64,000 bases of DNA from Nocardia pneumoniae NBRC 100136 (GTDB lineage: Bacteria; Actinomycetota; Actinomycetes; Mycobacteriales; Mycobacteriaceae), in NCBI RefSeq assembly GCF_000308755.1, contig NZ_BAGF01000070.1:175785-239784 (forward strand), in the 5' to 3' direction. Of the stretch, positions 25,634-34,881 are shown one piece after another. Position numbers and translations under genes: made by a program. Positions within the stretch are counted from its first letter, which is position 1. Each line of letters opens with the position of its first letter. Below the pieces are notes generated by a model, which worked only from the letters and a program-made list of their open reading frames with translations, searched no databases and was not told the DNA's origin.

Positions 25634-27054
25634 CGGCCGCCCTCCGCGGGCGCGCCGGACAGGGTCACCTCGACGGTCCTGGCGTTGTCGCCTTGGTCAT
25701 CGGTGTAGGTCACTTTCACCTTGTCTCCTGGTTGATGAGACCGGACCGCGGCGACGAGCGCGTTTCCGGAATCGATCGGGCGGTCGTCGAGCTTCGTCAC
25801 CACCGCACCCGGCGGAATGCCCGCCCGGGCGGCGGGGCCGTCCGGCGTCACGTCGCGCACCTTCGCGCCGGACACCTGCTGCGCCGGGTCCTGCTGGCGC
25901 GACACGGTGATCCCGATCTGGGCGTAGGTGGCTTTTCCGGTCTTGATGAGCTCGTCGGCGACCCGGCGCGCCTGATCGACCGGGATCGCGAAGCCGAGTC
26001 CGATCGAGCCCGTCTGCCCACCGACGGTCTCGGCGGGCCCGAGTGTCGCGATGGCGGTGTTGATGCCGATGAGCTTGCCGTTGCCGTCCACCAGAGCGCC
26101 ACCCGAGTTGCCCGGATTGATCGCGGCGTCGGTCTGGATCGCGTCGATCACCGGGGTGACCGCCGGGCTCGGCTCGCTGCCGTTGCCCGAGGTTACGACG
26201 GGCCGGTTCAACGCCGACACGATGCCCGTGGTGACCGTGCCCGCCAGTCCGAGCGGCGAACCGATCGCGACGACCGGCTGGCCGACCTGCAGACTCGCCG
26301 AGGTGCCCAGCTCGATCGGCGTGAGCCCGCTGCGGCCGGACGCCTTGATGACGGCCAGGTCGGAGACCGGGTCGGCGCCGACCAGCGTCGCCGGTGCGCT
26401 GCTGCCGTCGGCGAACACGACCTCCATCTTGGCGTTCGGCCCGCCGCCCGCGGCCACGTGATTGTTGGTGAGAATGAGACCATCGGAGGACAGGATCACC
26501 CCGGAACCCTCGCCCTCGGCCCTGCTGCTGGCCACCTTGATCATGACCACACTCGGCAGGACCTTCTGCGCGACCGCCTGGGTGGATCCGGCCGGGGCGG
26601 TGGAGGCGTTGTCGATGTTCGGCTTCGGCGCGTCCAGGGCGTTCGTGACCGGGGCGCGTCCGTCATCGGTCCGGGTGACCAGCGCGCCGACCGCGCCGCC
26701 GACGCCGCCGCTGACCAAGGCGAGCGCGACCGCACCGGCGACAAGGCCGGTGCGGATCGGACGCCGGGGCGGCGTGCCATAGGCGCCGTCGTGCGGCTTG
26801 CCGTAGGGCGGGGCGTATCCCCCGAAGGCCTGAGTGGGATTGTGCGGGGGCGGGTACTGCGCCGACGGATGCTGCGGCCCCTGCGCGCCGTACCCGTGGA
26901 CCTGCGCCTCTCCCGGCGCGAAGGGCCCGCCCTGCGGCGTACTCGCCGACCACGGCTCGGACGGCGCGCCGTGGATCTGCTGCGTCGGCTCCCGGTCCGC
27001 ACCTGCACCGGCCGCCCCGGATTCCGGTCGGTCCTTCGAGTCCTCGGTCATCAC
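25630..27054 (-). CDS. pepD: HtrA-like serine protease PepD
   Basis: 474 aa. Pro/Gly/Gln-rich cytoplasmic N-terminus (~1-100), one membrane helix (~102-126), trypsin-like domain with His199 (TNNHV), Asp232 (VSDLAVIK) and Ser317 (NPGNSGGAL), then a C-terminal PDZ domain (VRDVTPDGPAARAGIPPGAVV). It is a membrane-anchored envelope protease of the DegP type, outside the cell membrane. It lies downstream of mprB with a 308-bp gap that carries a pair of MprA-like boxes, so it probably has its own stress-inducible promoter. Confidence 0.95.
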   Translation of the reverse strand: MMTEDSKDRPESGAAGAGADREPTQQIHGAPSEPWSASTPQGGPFAPGEAQVHGYGAQGPQHPSAQYPPPHNPTQAFGGYAPPYGKPHDGAYGTPPRRPIRTGLVAGAVALALVSGGVGGAVGALVTRTDDGRAPVTNALDAPKPNIDNASTAPAGSTQAVAQKVLPSVVMIKVASSRAEGEGSGVILSSDGLILTNNHVAAGGGPNAKMEVVFADGSSAPATLVGADPVSDLAVIKASGRSGLTPIELGTSASLQVGQPVVAIGSPLGLAGTVTTGIVSALNRPVVTSGNGSEPSPAVTPVIDAIQTDAAINPGNSGGALVDGNGKLIGINTAIATLGPAETVGGQTGSIGLGFAIPVDQARRVADELIKTGKATYAQIGITVSRQQDPAQQVSGAKVRDVTPDGPAARAGIPPGAVVTKLDDRPIDSGNALVAAVRSHQPGDKVKVTYTDDQGDNARTVEVTLSGAPAEGGR

Positions 27055-27171
27055 TCCTCGTTTCCGCGCACGTCGTCACCTCGCTGGCGCTCGGCCCGCC
27101 GTGCGCATGGCGCGCTGTGTCCATGGTTCGCTCGCAAGCTCGCTCACGTGCCGACCAGGTTGGTCCGAGCG

Positions 27172-27190
27172 ACTGAGAGCGGACTGAGAC
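27172..27190 (-). promoter_or_regulatory. MprA-like box upstream of pepD
   Basis: Minus strand direct repeat GTCTCAGT / CTCTCAGT with an 11-bp period (plus-strand ACTGAGAG at 27172 and ACTGAGAC at 27183), 118 bp before pepD. It is nearly the same as the pair before mprA and has the form reported for MprA sites, two 8-bp direct repeats. Confidence 0.6.
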
Positions 27191-27362
27191 CGTGCTTTCA
27201 GTTTTCCGAGATGTCCCACCGAGACCAGCGTTAGAACCATTGACAAGGCGATGTCTCAAATCATGCGACAAACCCGATCAGTGCAATCTCGAATTATCGA
27301 TCAATATTTCGCACAGAACTGACCATTGTGGTGGAAATAGACACCCATCGGGCGGTATTCCG

Positions 27363-28817
27363 TCAATCCGGCGCGGGAGCTCCCGGCTCACCCGGCAGCA
27401 CGATGCGAACTACGGTGCCGCCGCGTTCGGAGGTATCGACGGCGATGGTGCCGCCGTGTTTTGTCACCACTTGCTTCACGATCGCCAGACCGAGGCCCGA
27501 ACCCGGCATCGATCGGGACGAGGTGATCCGGTAGAAGCGCTCGAATACCAGCTCGCGCTCGGCCGCGGGAATTCCCGGCCCCGCGTCGTCGATGGACAGT
27601 TCCAGCAACCCCGGGCCGCTCTCCCGCATGGCGATGCGGACCTGTGCGCCCGCTGGGCTCCACTTGGCCGCGTTGTCCAGAACGTTGAGCACCGCGCGCT
27701 CCAGCCCCGCGTCGTGCCCGTAGACGAACCACGGCCGCAGATCCGCGACGAACTCGATACCCGCGCGGCGGCGGCGGGCCCGCTCCAGCGCGCGTTCCAC
27801 CACTTCGCCGAGATCCACGCGCTCGTAGACCGTTTCCGGCGCGTCTTCCCGCGCGAGGTCGACCAGGTCGCCGACCAGTGTCGACAGTTCTTCGATCTGA
27901 GCCATGACGTCCGCGCGCAGCCCGGCCATGTCCTCGTCCGGTATCCGGGGCGCGCCCGGGCGGCTCGACGCGATGAGCAGCTCCATGTTGGTCCGCAGCG
28001 ACGTCAGCGGCGTGCGCAATTCGTGCCCCGCGTCGGCGACCAGCCTGCGCTGCCGATCACGCGACTCGGCCAACGCGCGCAGCATCGTGTTGAAACTCTC
28101 GGTGAGCCTTGCCAGTTCGTCGTCGCCGGTCACCGGGATCGGCGTCAGATCGTCGGTGCGCGCGATGCGTTCGGTGGCCGCGGTGAGCCGGGCGATGGGT
28201 CGCAGTCCGGTCCGGCCCACCGCGGTGCCCGCCGCGGCGGCCAGCACCACGCCGCAACCGCCGACCACGAACAGCAGCCACGCGAGCCGGTCCAGCACCT
28301 CCCTGGTCCGGTCCAGTCGTTGCGAGATCACCAGCGTCGCACCGGAATTCGTGTGAACGGCCAGAACGCGCTGGTTGCCGACCGTGCGCAGCGAGGAACT
28401 GCGCTCCCCCTCCGCGACGTCCATCTCCTCCGCGCCGACCGGCGGGTCGGTCGACTGCGGTGGCGAATAGGGCTTGAGATCCGGATAGATCAACGCGATG
28501 CCCGTGTCGTCGTAGAAGGCCGAGGCGATCATCAGATTCTGGATGTTGAATCCGTACGGATTGCTGGCGATCACGGCGGTGGCGCGGCTGCGCAGCTGCG
28601 CGTCCACGTCGTCGTACAGCGCGCGCGCCACGAGGGCGTAGGCCGCGATCGACGTGACCGCCACCGCGATCGCCACCACGGAGGCCGCCAGCAGGGTCAC
28701 TCGCCAGCGCAGCGAGACCGAGCGGGTCAGCGGCATCGGCGGACGCATGTCGGCGGTCTCGGGCGGTCGCTGGCCGAGTGCGGCGACGACGGGTCGCCTG
28801 GGAGGTGTCCGTGCCAT
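27363..28817 (-). CDS. mprB: Sensor histidine kinase MprB
   Basis: 484 aa. TM1 (~39-62) and TM2 (~178-200) flank an extracytoplasmic domain of ~115 residues; a HAMP linker follows; dimerisation/phosphorylation helix ADAGHELRTPLTSL with His265; ATP-binding boxes include NVLDNAAKWS (N box), IDDAGPGIP (G1), GSGLGLAIVK (G2). It begins nine bases after mprA stops, so they share an operon. It senses envelope stress in the well-studied homologue. Confidence 0.95.
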   Translation of the reverse strand: MARTPPRRPVVAALGQRPPETADMRPPMPLTRSVSLRWRVTLLAASVVAIAVAVTSIAAYALVARALYDDVDAQLRSRATAVIASNPYGFNIQNLMIASAFYDDTGIALIYPDLKPYSPPQSTDPPVGAEEMDVAEGERSSSLRTVGNQRVLAVHTNSGATLVISQRLDRTREVLDRLAWLLFVVGGCGVVLAAAAGTAVGRTGLRPIARLTAATERIARTDDLTPIPVTGDDELARLTESFNTMLRALAESRDRQRRLVADAGHELRTPLTSLRTNMELLIASSRPGAPRIPDEDMAGLRADVMAQIEELSTLVGDLVDLAREDAPETVYERVDLGEVVERALERARRRRAGIEFVADLRPWFVYGHDAGLERAVLNVLDNAAKWSPAGAQVRIAMRESGPGLLELSIDDAGPGIPAAERELVFERFYRITSSRSMPGSGLGLAIVKQVVTKHGGTIAVDTSERGGTVVRIVLPGEPGAPAPD

Positions 28818-28826
28818 GAAAGGGGC

Positions 28827-29513
28827 CTACGGGGGTGTTTCGCGTAGCACGTAGCCGACGCCGCGCACGGTGTGGATCAACCGCGGCTCGCCCTCGGCCT
28901 CGGTCTTGCGGCGCAGATAACCGATGTACACCTCGAGCGCGTTTCCCGAGGTTGGGAAATCGTACCCCCAGACCTCCTCGAGAATGCGACTGCGCGTCAG
29001 CACCCGGCGCGGGTTGGCCATCAGCATTTCCAGCAGTGAGAACTCGGTGCGGGTGAGGCTGATCGGGCGGGCGCCGCGGGAAACCTCGCGCGTCACCGGA
29101 TCCAGCGACAGGTCGGCGAACTTCATCGCCTCCGATGCCTCACCCGGATCGGCGGCCGTGCGGCGCAGCAGCGCCCGCAGCCTGGCCAGCAGCTCCTCCA
29201 GCGCGAAGGGCTTCGGCAAATAGTCGTCCGCCCCGGCATCGAGCCCGGCAACCCGCTCGGACACCGAATCTCGCGCCGTGAGAACCAGAATCGGCAAATC
29301 ATCGCCCGTGCTGCGCAGCCGACGGCAGACCTCGAGCCCGTCCAACCGGGGCATCATCACGTCCAGCACGAGCGCATCCGGTCGCTGGACGGTTGCCTTC
29401 TCCAGCGCGTCCACGCCATCCACCGCGAGATCGACGGAGTAGCCGTTGAAGGTGAGCGACCGGCGCAGCGATTCCCGGACCGCCCGATCGTCGTCGACTA
29501 CCAGAATGCGCAT
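28827..29513 (-). CDS. mprA: OmpR-family response regulator MprA
   Basis: 228 aa from the ATG at 29513. Receiver domain with acidic pocket VVDDDR, phospho-Asp51 in LVLDVMMPRLDG, Thr in LTARDS, Lys in LPKPF; C-terminal winged helix LTRTEFSLLEMLMANP, VLTRSRILEEVWGYDF and the wing VRGVGYVLR. First gene of the mprAB unit, with a repeat pair 22 bp upstream suggesting self-regulation. Confidence 0.95.
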   Translation of the reverse strand: MRILVVDDDRAVRESLRRSLTFNGYSVDLAVDGVDALEKATVQRPDALVLDVMMPRLDGLEVCRRLRSTGDDLPILVLTARDSVSERVAGLDAGADDYLPKPFALEELLARLRALLRRTAADPGEASEAMKFADLSLDPVTREVSRGARPISLTRTEFSLLEMLMANPRRVLTRSRILEEVWGYDFPTSGNALEVYIGYLRRKTEAEGEPRLIHTVRGVGYVLRETPP

Positions 29514-29845
29514 GCCACCAGTTTGACCGCAGCGACTGAGAGGTAACTGAGAGGCCACCCCCGACACGCCGCGACGAGTCCGGCCGAAGCCTTCGGCGCG
29601 TCGCCCCGCTCCGACCCCGGGTGACCAGCGGGTTCCACGACCCTGCCGAGAAGTTGACGCGTCCTTAACGCATTCCACCGCGAAAGACGTTCTCTATAGC
29701 CATATTCGACAATTTGCGTACCGACTCCCCCGGATTGCCGATGACCACTCTGCACGGTATGTTCCGTGCGGTAAAAAGAAGACCTCTAGTTGGTTCTTTG
29801 CGGGTTGAATCAATACTGAACAGCCACGCGCAACCGAGGTCACTG
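29514..29845. other. Divergent promoter region mprA / conservon
   Basis: 332 bp with no gene. It holds the MprA-like box near mprA and an AT-rich stretch around 29685-29720 that is the best place for the conservon promoter. Confidence 0.55.
29535..29553 (-). promoter_or_regulatory. MprA-like box upstream of mprA
   Basis: Minus strand CTCTCAGT twice with an 11-bp period (plus-strand ACTGAGAG at 29535 and 29546). The adjacent AGCGACTGAGAG sequence is shared with the pepD box. Confidence 0.62.
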
Positions 29846-32641
29846 GTGAAGCGGAGGCGACGGAAGCGGATGGAAGCTGCACCGCGGTCCTGGCAATTCA
29901 GCCTGTCGAACTGGTCGGTCACCCGCAAGGTCGGCGTGGTGCTCGTGCTTCCGGTGCTGCTGGCCACCGTCTTCGCCGTGCTCCGAATCAACAACGAACT
30001 GCGTACCATGACGCAGTTGGACGCGGCCACCGAACAAGCCATCATCATCCGTCCGATCGTCAAGTTCGGTACCGCCACCGAGCACCTCGGTGTCACCGCG
30101 ACGGCCACCTGGGGCAACACCGCCGACCCGCAGACCGACGCGGCGCTGACGAAGTTCGACCAGGCGCTGGCCGAGCTGGAAGCGGCGCTGCAGAACACCA
30201 AGGCCAGCACCAGGGTCACCTCCGAGCTCGCCTCGGCCATCGCGACCGGCACCACGATGCGCAACAGCCTGCGCAACGGCTCGCCCGCGATGGTCGGCGA
30301 GCAGTCCGACGAGATCATGGTGCGCATCGGCAACGCGCTCGCGCTGTCACCCTCCGTGGACGACCTGGTGATCCAGCGGTACTTCCTGCAGCTGGCGTCG
30401 GTGCAGACCGCACGGCGCGTGCTCACCCAGCAGCGCATGCTGATCGGCTCCCCGGACGCGGGCCGCAACACCAGCGTGCGCCCGCGCGTGCTGGTCGCCG
30501 CGGGCGCCGAGATCACCATGATCTACCAGTACGCGCAGATCCTGCCGGACTACGCGGGAAATATGCGCCCGCTGCTGGACGCGGTGCAGACCCGCCTCGG
30601 CACGTTCAGCCAGAACGTCGCCGACCCGGCGACCAACCCGGCCGTCCTCGATTCGCTGCAGATCAGTTCGGACACCTACGAGAAGACCACCGCGCAGCTG
30701 ATCGACACGATCGACGCCGCGCTGGCCGATCGAACCACCGAGGCGCAGATCGGCGCGCTGCGCGAGACGACGATCGTCATCGGCATGCTGCTTGCGGGCC
30801 TGGCGCTGGCCCTGTCGGTGGCGCGCACCCTGGTCGTCCCGGTCCGCAGGCTGCGGCGCGACGCGCTCGAGGTGGCGCACATCAAGCTGCCCGACGAGCT
30901 CGCCGTGGTGCGCGCCGGCGGCACCACACCGGAGATCACCCCGGTCGCCGTGCACACCACCGACGAGATCGGCCAGCTGGCCCGCGCCGTCGACGAGATC
31001 CACGAGCAGGCGCTCAACCTCGCCGCCGACCAGGCCCGGCTGCGCCTGCAGATCGGCAACATGTTCGAAACCCTCTCCCGCCGCAGCCAATCGCTGGTCG
31101 AGCAGCAGCTGGCACTGATCGAGGATCTCGAACACGACGAGGACGACACCGAGCGGCTGCAGAGCCTGTTCCGCCTCGACCACCTGGCCACCCGCATGCG
31201 CCGCAACGGCGACAACCTGCTGGTGCTCGCGGGCACCGCGCTGCGCCGCGGCCAGCTGCACCCGGTGCACCTGTCGGACATGCTCTGGAGCGCGGTCTCC
31301 CAGGTCGAGGACTACCAGCGGGTCGAGATCGGCACGGTGCCCGACGGCATCGTCGCGGGCGAGCCAGCGGTCGACATCGAGCACCTGCTCGCCGAGCTGA
31401 TCGACAACGCGCTGCGCTACTCCCCGCCGACCACCCCCGTCACGGTGATGGTGTCGCGCGCGGTGGACGGCGGCTACCTGATCGAGATCACCGACCGCGG
31501 CCTCGGCATGTCCCTGGAAGACCTGCAGACGACCAACGACCGGCTGGCCTCCGGTGGTGAGGTCACCGTCGAGACGGCGCGCCGGATGGGTCTGTTCGTC
31601 GTCGGCAGGCTGGCCAAACGCCACACCATCACGGTCAGCCTGCGCCGCACCTCGACGATGGCGCAGCAGCCCGGCATCACCGCCAGCGTGCACCTGCCCG
31701 GCGCTCTGGTCGCGCCGCCGATGGACGCCACCGATCCGGCGGGCAAGCCCCTCGATCTCACCGCCGACCATCAGCTGCCGACGCTCGCCTCGTCGCCCAC
31801 CGGAGCGCAGCCCCGCAATCTCGTACCGGTGCCGAGCCTGCCGCAGCGCGACGCCGCGCGCTTCGGCGTGACGAGTTCCGGGCTGCCCCAGCGTCGTCCG
31901 GCCATCCGGGTCGCCGATTCTCCCGACCAGCCCGCGGTCTCCGCGCCGGTCGGCCGCGCGGTCAATCCGGCGGACCAACCGCCCACCCAACCCTGGCCGG
32001 TGCTCGCTCCACGCACGGAGACCGATCGCCCCCCGACCGGTCCGTTCGGTCCGCTGCCGTCGGCCGGGAGCGAACAGTCCGGCGACGCCGAACAGCAGCC
32101 CGCGCCCACCGATCTGTGGACCGAGATCCAGGACGACGAGCCGGCCACCGGACCGAATCCGGTGGTGGCGAGGGACAGCGTCGCACCGCAGACCACCGCA
32201 CGCTCGGGTCTTCCGATCCGCAAGCCGTCCACCGCACCCGCCGACCCACCGCAGGAGGTGGCACCCGAACCCGCGACGGTCACCTCATCCCGGCTGCAGC
32301 CGGTGGCCGGCGCCTCGCCCACCCCGATCTACCAACGCATGGTCTCGGAGTGGCTGGTCGAGCCCTCGACCGCGCAATCGTCGGACAGCACGTGGTCCTC
32401 GCCTGGTGACGCGGGCTGGCTGGCCGCCGAGGATGCCAGCCATCCGACGACCACCGCGCGCACCGCGGGCGGGCTGCCGATCCGCAGGCCGGGCGCCCAG
32501 CTGGTGCCCGGCGGCCTGGCGCCGGCGGAGGATGCCGGAACGCGTGACCCGGAAGAAATTCGCAACAACTTGACCAGGCATCTCAGTGGGGTCCGCAGCG
32601 GGCGGGCCAATGCGCAGTACAACGACGGAGGGCTTGCATGA
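29846..32641 (+). CDS. Conservon sensor: nitrate/sulfonate-type histidine kinase-like protein (CvnA)
   Basis: 931 aa from GTG at 29846, which has GAGGT five bases upstream; ATG 29870 is an alternative. An N-terminal membrane helix (KVGVVLVLPVLLATVFAVLR), a long extracytoplasmic domain (~60-310) and a second helix (TTIVIGMLLAGLALALSVAR) precede HAMP-like LRRDALEVAH. The kinase part has a degenerate phospho-acceptor but clear ATP-binding N and G boxes (LIDNALRYSPPTT, ITDRGLGMS). The last ~300 residues are Pro/Ala-rich and disordered. This is CvnA of a G-protein-coupled-like conservon; the stop overlaps the Roadblock gene by four bases. Confidence 0.9.
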   Translation: MKRRRRKRMEAAPRSWQFSLSNWSVTRKVGVVLVLPVLLATVFAVLRINNELRTMTQLDAATEQAIIIRPIVKFGTATEHLGVTATATWGNTADPQTDAALTKFDQALAELEAALQNTKASTRVTSELASAIATGTTMRNSLRNGSPAMVGEQSDEIMVRIGNALALSPSVDDLVIQRYFLQLASVQTARRVLTQQRMLIGSPDAGRNTSVRPRVLVAAGAEITMIYQYAQILPDYAGNMRPLLDAVQTRLGTFSQNVADPATNPAVLDSLQISSDTYEKTTAQLIDTIDAALADRTTEAQIGALRETTIVIGMLLAGLALALSVARTLVVPVRRLRRDALEVAHIKLPDELAVVRAGGTTPEITPVAVHTTDEIGQLARAVDEIHEQALNLAADQARLRLQIGNMFETLSRRSQSLVEQQLALIEDLEHDEDDTERLQSLFRLDHLATRMRRNGDNLLVLAGTALRRGQLHPVHLSDMLWSAVSQVEDYQRVEIGTVPDGIVAGEPAVDIEHLLAELIDNALRYSPPTTPVTVMVSRAVDGGYLIEITDRGLGMSLEDLQTTNDRLASGGEVTVETARRMGLFVVGRLAKRHTITVSLRRTSTMAQQPGITASVHLPGALVAPPMDATDPAGKPLDLTADHQLPTLASSPTGAQPRNLVPVPSLPQRDAARFGVTSSGLPQRRPAIRVADSPDQPAVSAPVGRAVNPADQPPTQPWPVLAPRTETDRPPTGPFGPLPSAGSEQSGDAEQQPAPTDLWTEIQDDEPATGPNPVVARDSVAPQTTARSGLPIRKPSTAPADPPQEVAPEPATVTSSRLQPVAGASPTPIYQRMVSEWLVEPSTAQSSDSTWSSPGDAGWLAAEDASHPTTTARTAGGLPIRRPGAQLVPGGLAPAEDAGTRDPEEIRNNLTRHLSGVRSGRANAQYNDGGLA

Positions 32642-33048
32642 CCAACGCGAACAACAGCACCACGGACGAGAATCTGAACTGGCTGGTCGCCCGCTTCACC
32701 CGGGATGTGCCCGGCGTGTCCCACGCGGTACTGGTGTCGGCGGACGGCCTGCTGCAGGCCACCAGCCCGCATCTGCCCAGCGACCGCGCCGAGCAGCTCT
32801 CCGCCGTCACCGCCGGTCTGGCCAGCCTCTCCATGGGCGCGGCTTCCCTCTTCGACGGCGGCAAGGTGATGCAGTCCATCGTGGAGATGCAGCGCGGCTA
32901 CCTGCTGGTGATGAGCGTCGGCAACGGCTCCCACCTGGCCGTGCTGGCGAACAAGTCGCACGACATCGGTCGCATCGGCTACGAGATGGCGCTGCTGGTC
33001 GATCGGGTGGGCTCGGTGGTCACCGCCACCGCCCGTACCGCCGTCTGA
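32638..33048 (+). CDS. Roadblock/LC7 domain protein (CvnB)
   Basis: 136 aa. The Roadblock fold is indicated by LNWLVARFTRDVPGVSHAVL, VSADGLLQATSP, AASLFDGGKVMQSI and GYLLVMSVGNGSHLAVLA. In conservons it binds the GTPase and acts as its regulator. Overlaps cvnA and precedes cvnC by eight bases. Confidence 0.95.
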   Translation: MTNANNSTTDENLNWLVARFTRDVPGVSHAVLVSADGLLQATSPHLPSDRAEQLSAVTAGLASLSMGAASLFDGGKVMQSIVEMQRGYLLVMSVGNGSHLAVLANKSHDIGRIGYEMALLVDRVGSVVTATARTAV

Positions 33049-33055
33049 GTGTGAG

Positions 33056-33427
33056 ATGTCCAACCCATACGGCCCCGGACCACGACCAACCACCCGCGTC
33101 CGGCCGTACGCCCTGACCTCCGGGCGTACCGAACCGGCGATCGACCTGCCGCTGGAGGCGGTCATCGAAACCTTGTCGTACACTGCACATCTCGACTGGC
33201 CGACCGGCGACATCCGCACCGAGATACTGCGACTCGGCACGCATCGGCTGTCGGTCGCGGAGATCGCGGCGCATCTGGACCGGCCACTGGGCATGGTGCG
33301 GGTGGTGATCGGCGACCTCGTCGTCGACGGCACCATGCGTGTGCATTCGACCCTGACCGAAGAGGCGAGCTATGACGAGCGACGTTCGCTGATGGAGAGG
33401 ACATTGCGTGGACTCCGCGCCCTATAG
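33056..33427 (+). CDS. DUF742 protein (CvnC)
   Basis: 123 aa. Typical DUF742: VRPYALTSGRTEP, TEILRLGTHRLSVAEIAAHL, LDRPLGMVRVVIGDL and VDGTMRV; a winged-helix-like small domain. Third conservon gene; it overlaps the GTPase gene by 20 bases. Function is adaptor-like and poorly known. Confidence 0.93.
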   Translation: MSNPYGPGPRPTTRVRPYALTSGRTEPAIDLPLEAVIETLSYTAHLDWPTGDIRTEILRLGTHRLSVAEIAAHLDRPLGMVRVVIGDLVVDGTMRVHSTLTEEASYDERRSLMERTLRGLRAL

Positions 33428-34085
33428 GAATCTGGGGCCCAGTGGAAATCCCGGGCCAAGTGGGAATATCGGACCGGGCAGCGCCCCGGGGCCGGACGGC
33501 TTCGAGAACCGGGTCGCCTCGACGAAGATCGTCGTCGCCGGCGGCTTCGGCGCGGGCAAGACCACGTTCGTCGGTGCGGTGTCGGAGATCGTTCCGCTGC
33601 GCACCGAGGCGATGGTGACCCGTTACTCCGACGGCATCGACGATCTCGCCGAGACGCCGGAGAAGGAAACCACCACGGTGGCCATGGATTTCGGCCGGAT
33701 CATCCTGCCCGGCAACCTGGTGCTCTATCTGTTCGGCACACCGGGCCAGCGACGGTTCTGGTTCATGTGGGACGACTTGATCCGCGGCGCGATCGGCGCC
33801 GTGGTGCTGATCGACACCAGGCGGCTGGAGGACAGCTTCGCCGCGGTCGACTTCTTCGAGGCGCGCAAGCTGCCGTTCCTGATCGCGGTGAATCGCTTCC
33901 CCGACGCGCCGCGCTTCCCGATCGCCGAGCTGCGCGAGGCGCTTTCGGTCCGCGAGGGTGTGCCGATCGTGGACATCGACGCCCGCAACGCGATCGAGGT
34001 GCGCCAGGCGCTGGCGGCGGTCACCGAGTACGCGATCGCCCAGCTGAAGGCGAGCGAACTGGAAGGAACCGCCCGGCATGCGTGA
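33408..34085 (+). CDS. Conservon small GTPase (CvnD)
   Basis: 225 aa from GTG. G1 is GGFGAGKTTFVGA, G3 is LYLFGTPGQRRF (usual DxxGQ seen as GTPGQ), G4 AVNRFPDAP (NRxD replaced by NRFP). This is the MglA-like/DUF-ATP GTPase of conservons. The N-terminal ~30 residues are Gly/Pro/Asn-rich (NLGPSGNPGPSG). Overlaps the next gene by eight bases, so it is tightly coupled to the membrane protein. Confidence 0.93.
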   Translation: MDSAPYRNLGPSGNPGPSGNIGPGSAPGPDGFENRVASTKIVVAGGFGAGKTTFVGAVSEIVPLRTEAMVTRYSDGIDDLAETPEKETTTVAMDFGRIILPGNLVLYLFGTPGQRRFWFMWDDLIRGAIGAVVLIDTRRLEDSFAAVDFFEARKLPFLIAVNRFPDAPRFPIAELREALSVREGVPIVDIDARNAIEVRQALAAVTEYAIAQLKASELEGTARHA

Positions 34086-34881
34086 GGTCGCGACGCTGGC
34101 CGCCGCCGACGGCGCGTCCGTCGATCAGTTCGCACTCGGCTACTGGCTGGTGACGCTGACCTTGGGCGTCTCCGTGCTCGGCGCGGTCGTCGGCCTCGCG
34201 TGCCTGGTGCACAGCGCGCGCTCGGTTCAGTTCCGGCTCGTGTGGCTGATTTCCGCGTCCATCTCGCTCGGCGGCGTCGGGGCGTGGCTGGCCACATCGG
34301 TGGCCATGCTCGGCCTGCGCGTGCCGGGTAGCGCGATCCGTTACGACTCGGGCCGCCTGGTCGCGGCTCTGGTGGTGTCGATCGTGACGGTCCTGGCCGC
34401 GCTGCTGACCATCGGCCGCACACCGCGCCTGACGCTGCTGTTGCCCGGCGGGCTGGTTCTCGGCCTCGGTATCGCTCTCACGCACTACCTGGGCATCGGC
34501 TCGATCGCGATCCAGGGTTCGGTGCACGTGACGATCTGGCTGGCCGCCGTCTCCGCCGTGATCGGGGTGATCACCGCGACCGCGACGCTCTGGTCGTTCC
34601 AGACCGTGCGGTTCCCGCTGGCCCGCGCCGCGACGGTGCTGCTGTTCGGCGTCGGTGTGGCCGCGACGTACTACACCGCGCTGGCCGCACTGCATTTCGA
34701 CGTGGACCGGTCGGCGAAGGTACCCGAGGGTGTGGAGTTGTTCGACTTCGTGTTCCCGATGTTCGTCATCGGCTTGCTGTCGCTGGCGGTCCCGATCTCC
34801 GCGGTGCTGATCGCTCCGGACCGCCGCGAATTCGCTAGCCCGCCGAAACCGCGCCGACCGAAGCTGCAGCCCGTCAGCTGA
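34078..34881 (+). CDS. MHYT-like integral membrane protein at the end of the conservon
   Basis: 267 aa with about seven hydrophobic helices. Three repeats align with MHYT sensor repeats but have lost most motif residues: GVGAWLATSVAMLGL, GLGIALTHYLGIGSI and GVGVAATYYTALAAL. Only the middle THY keeps the histidine. MHYT domains are suspected to bind copper and sense gases, so this copy may be a degenerate or modified sensor (inference). It follows the GTPase with an 8-base overlap and ends the operon. Confidence 0.75.
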   Translation: MREVATLAAADGASVDQFALGYWLVTLTLGVSVLGAVVGLACLVHSARSVQFRLVWLISASISLGGVGAWLATSVAMLGLRVPGSAIRYDSGRLVAALVVSIVTVLAALLTIGRTPRLTLLLPGGLVLGLGIALTHYLGIGSIAIQGSVHVTIWLAAVSAVIGVITATATLWSFQTVRFPLARAATVLLFGVGVAATYYTALAALHFDVDRSAKVPEGVELFDFVFPMFVIGLLSLAVPISAVLIAPDRREFASPPKPRRPKLQPVS

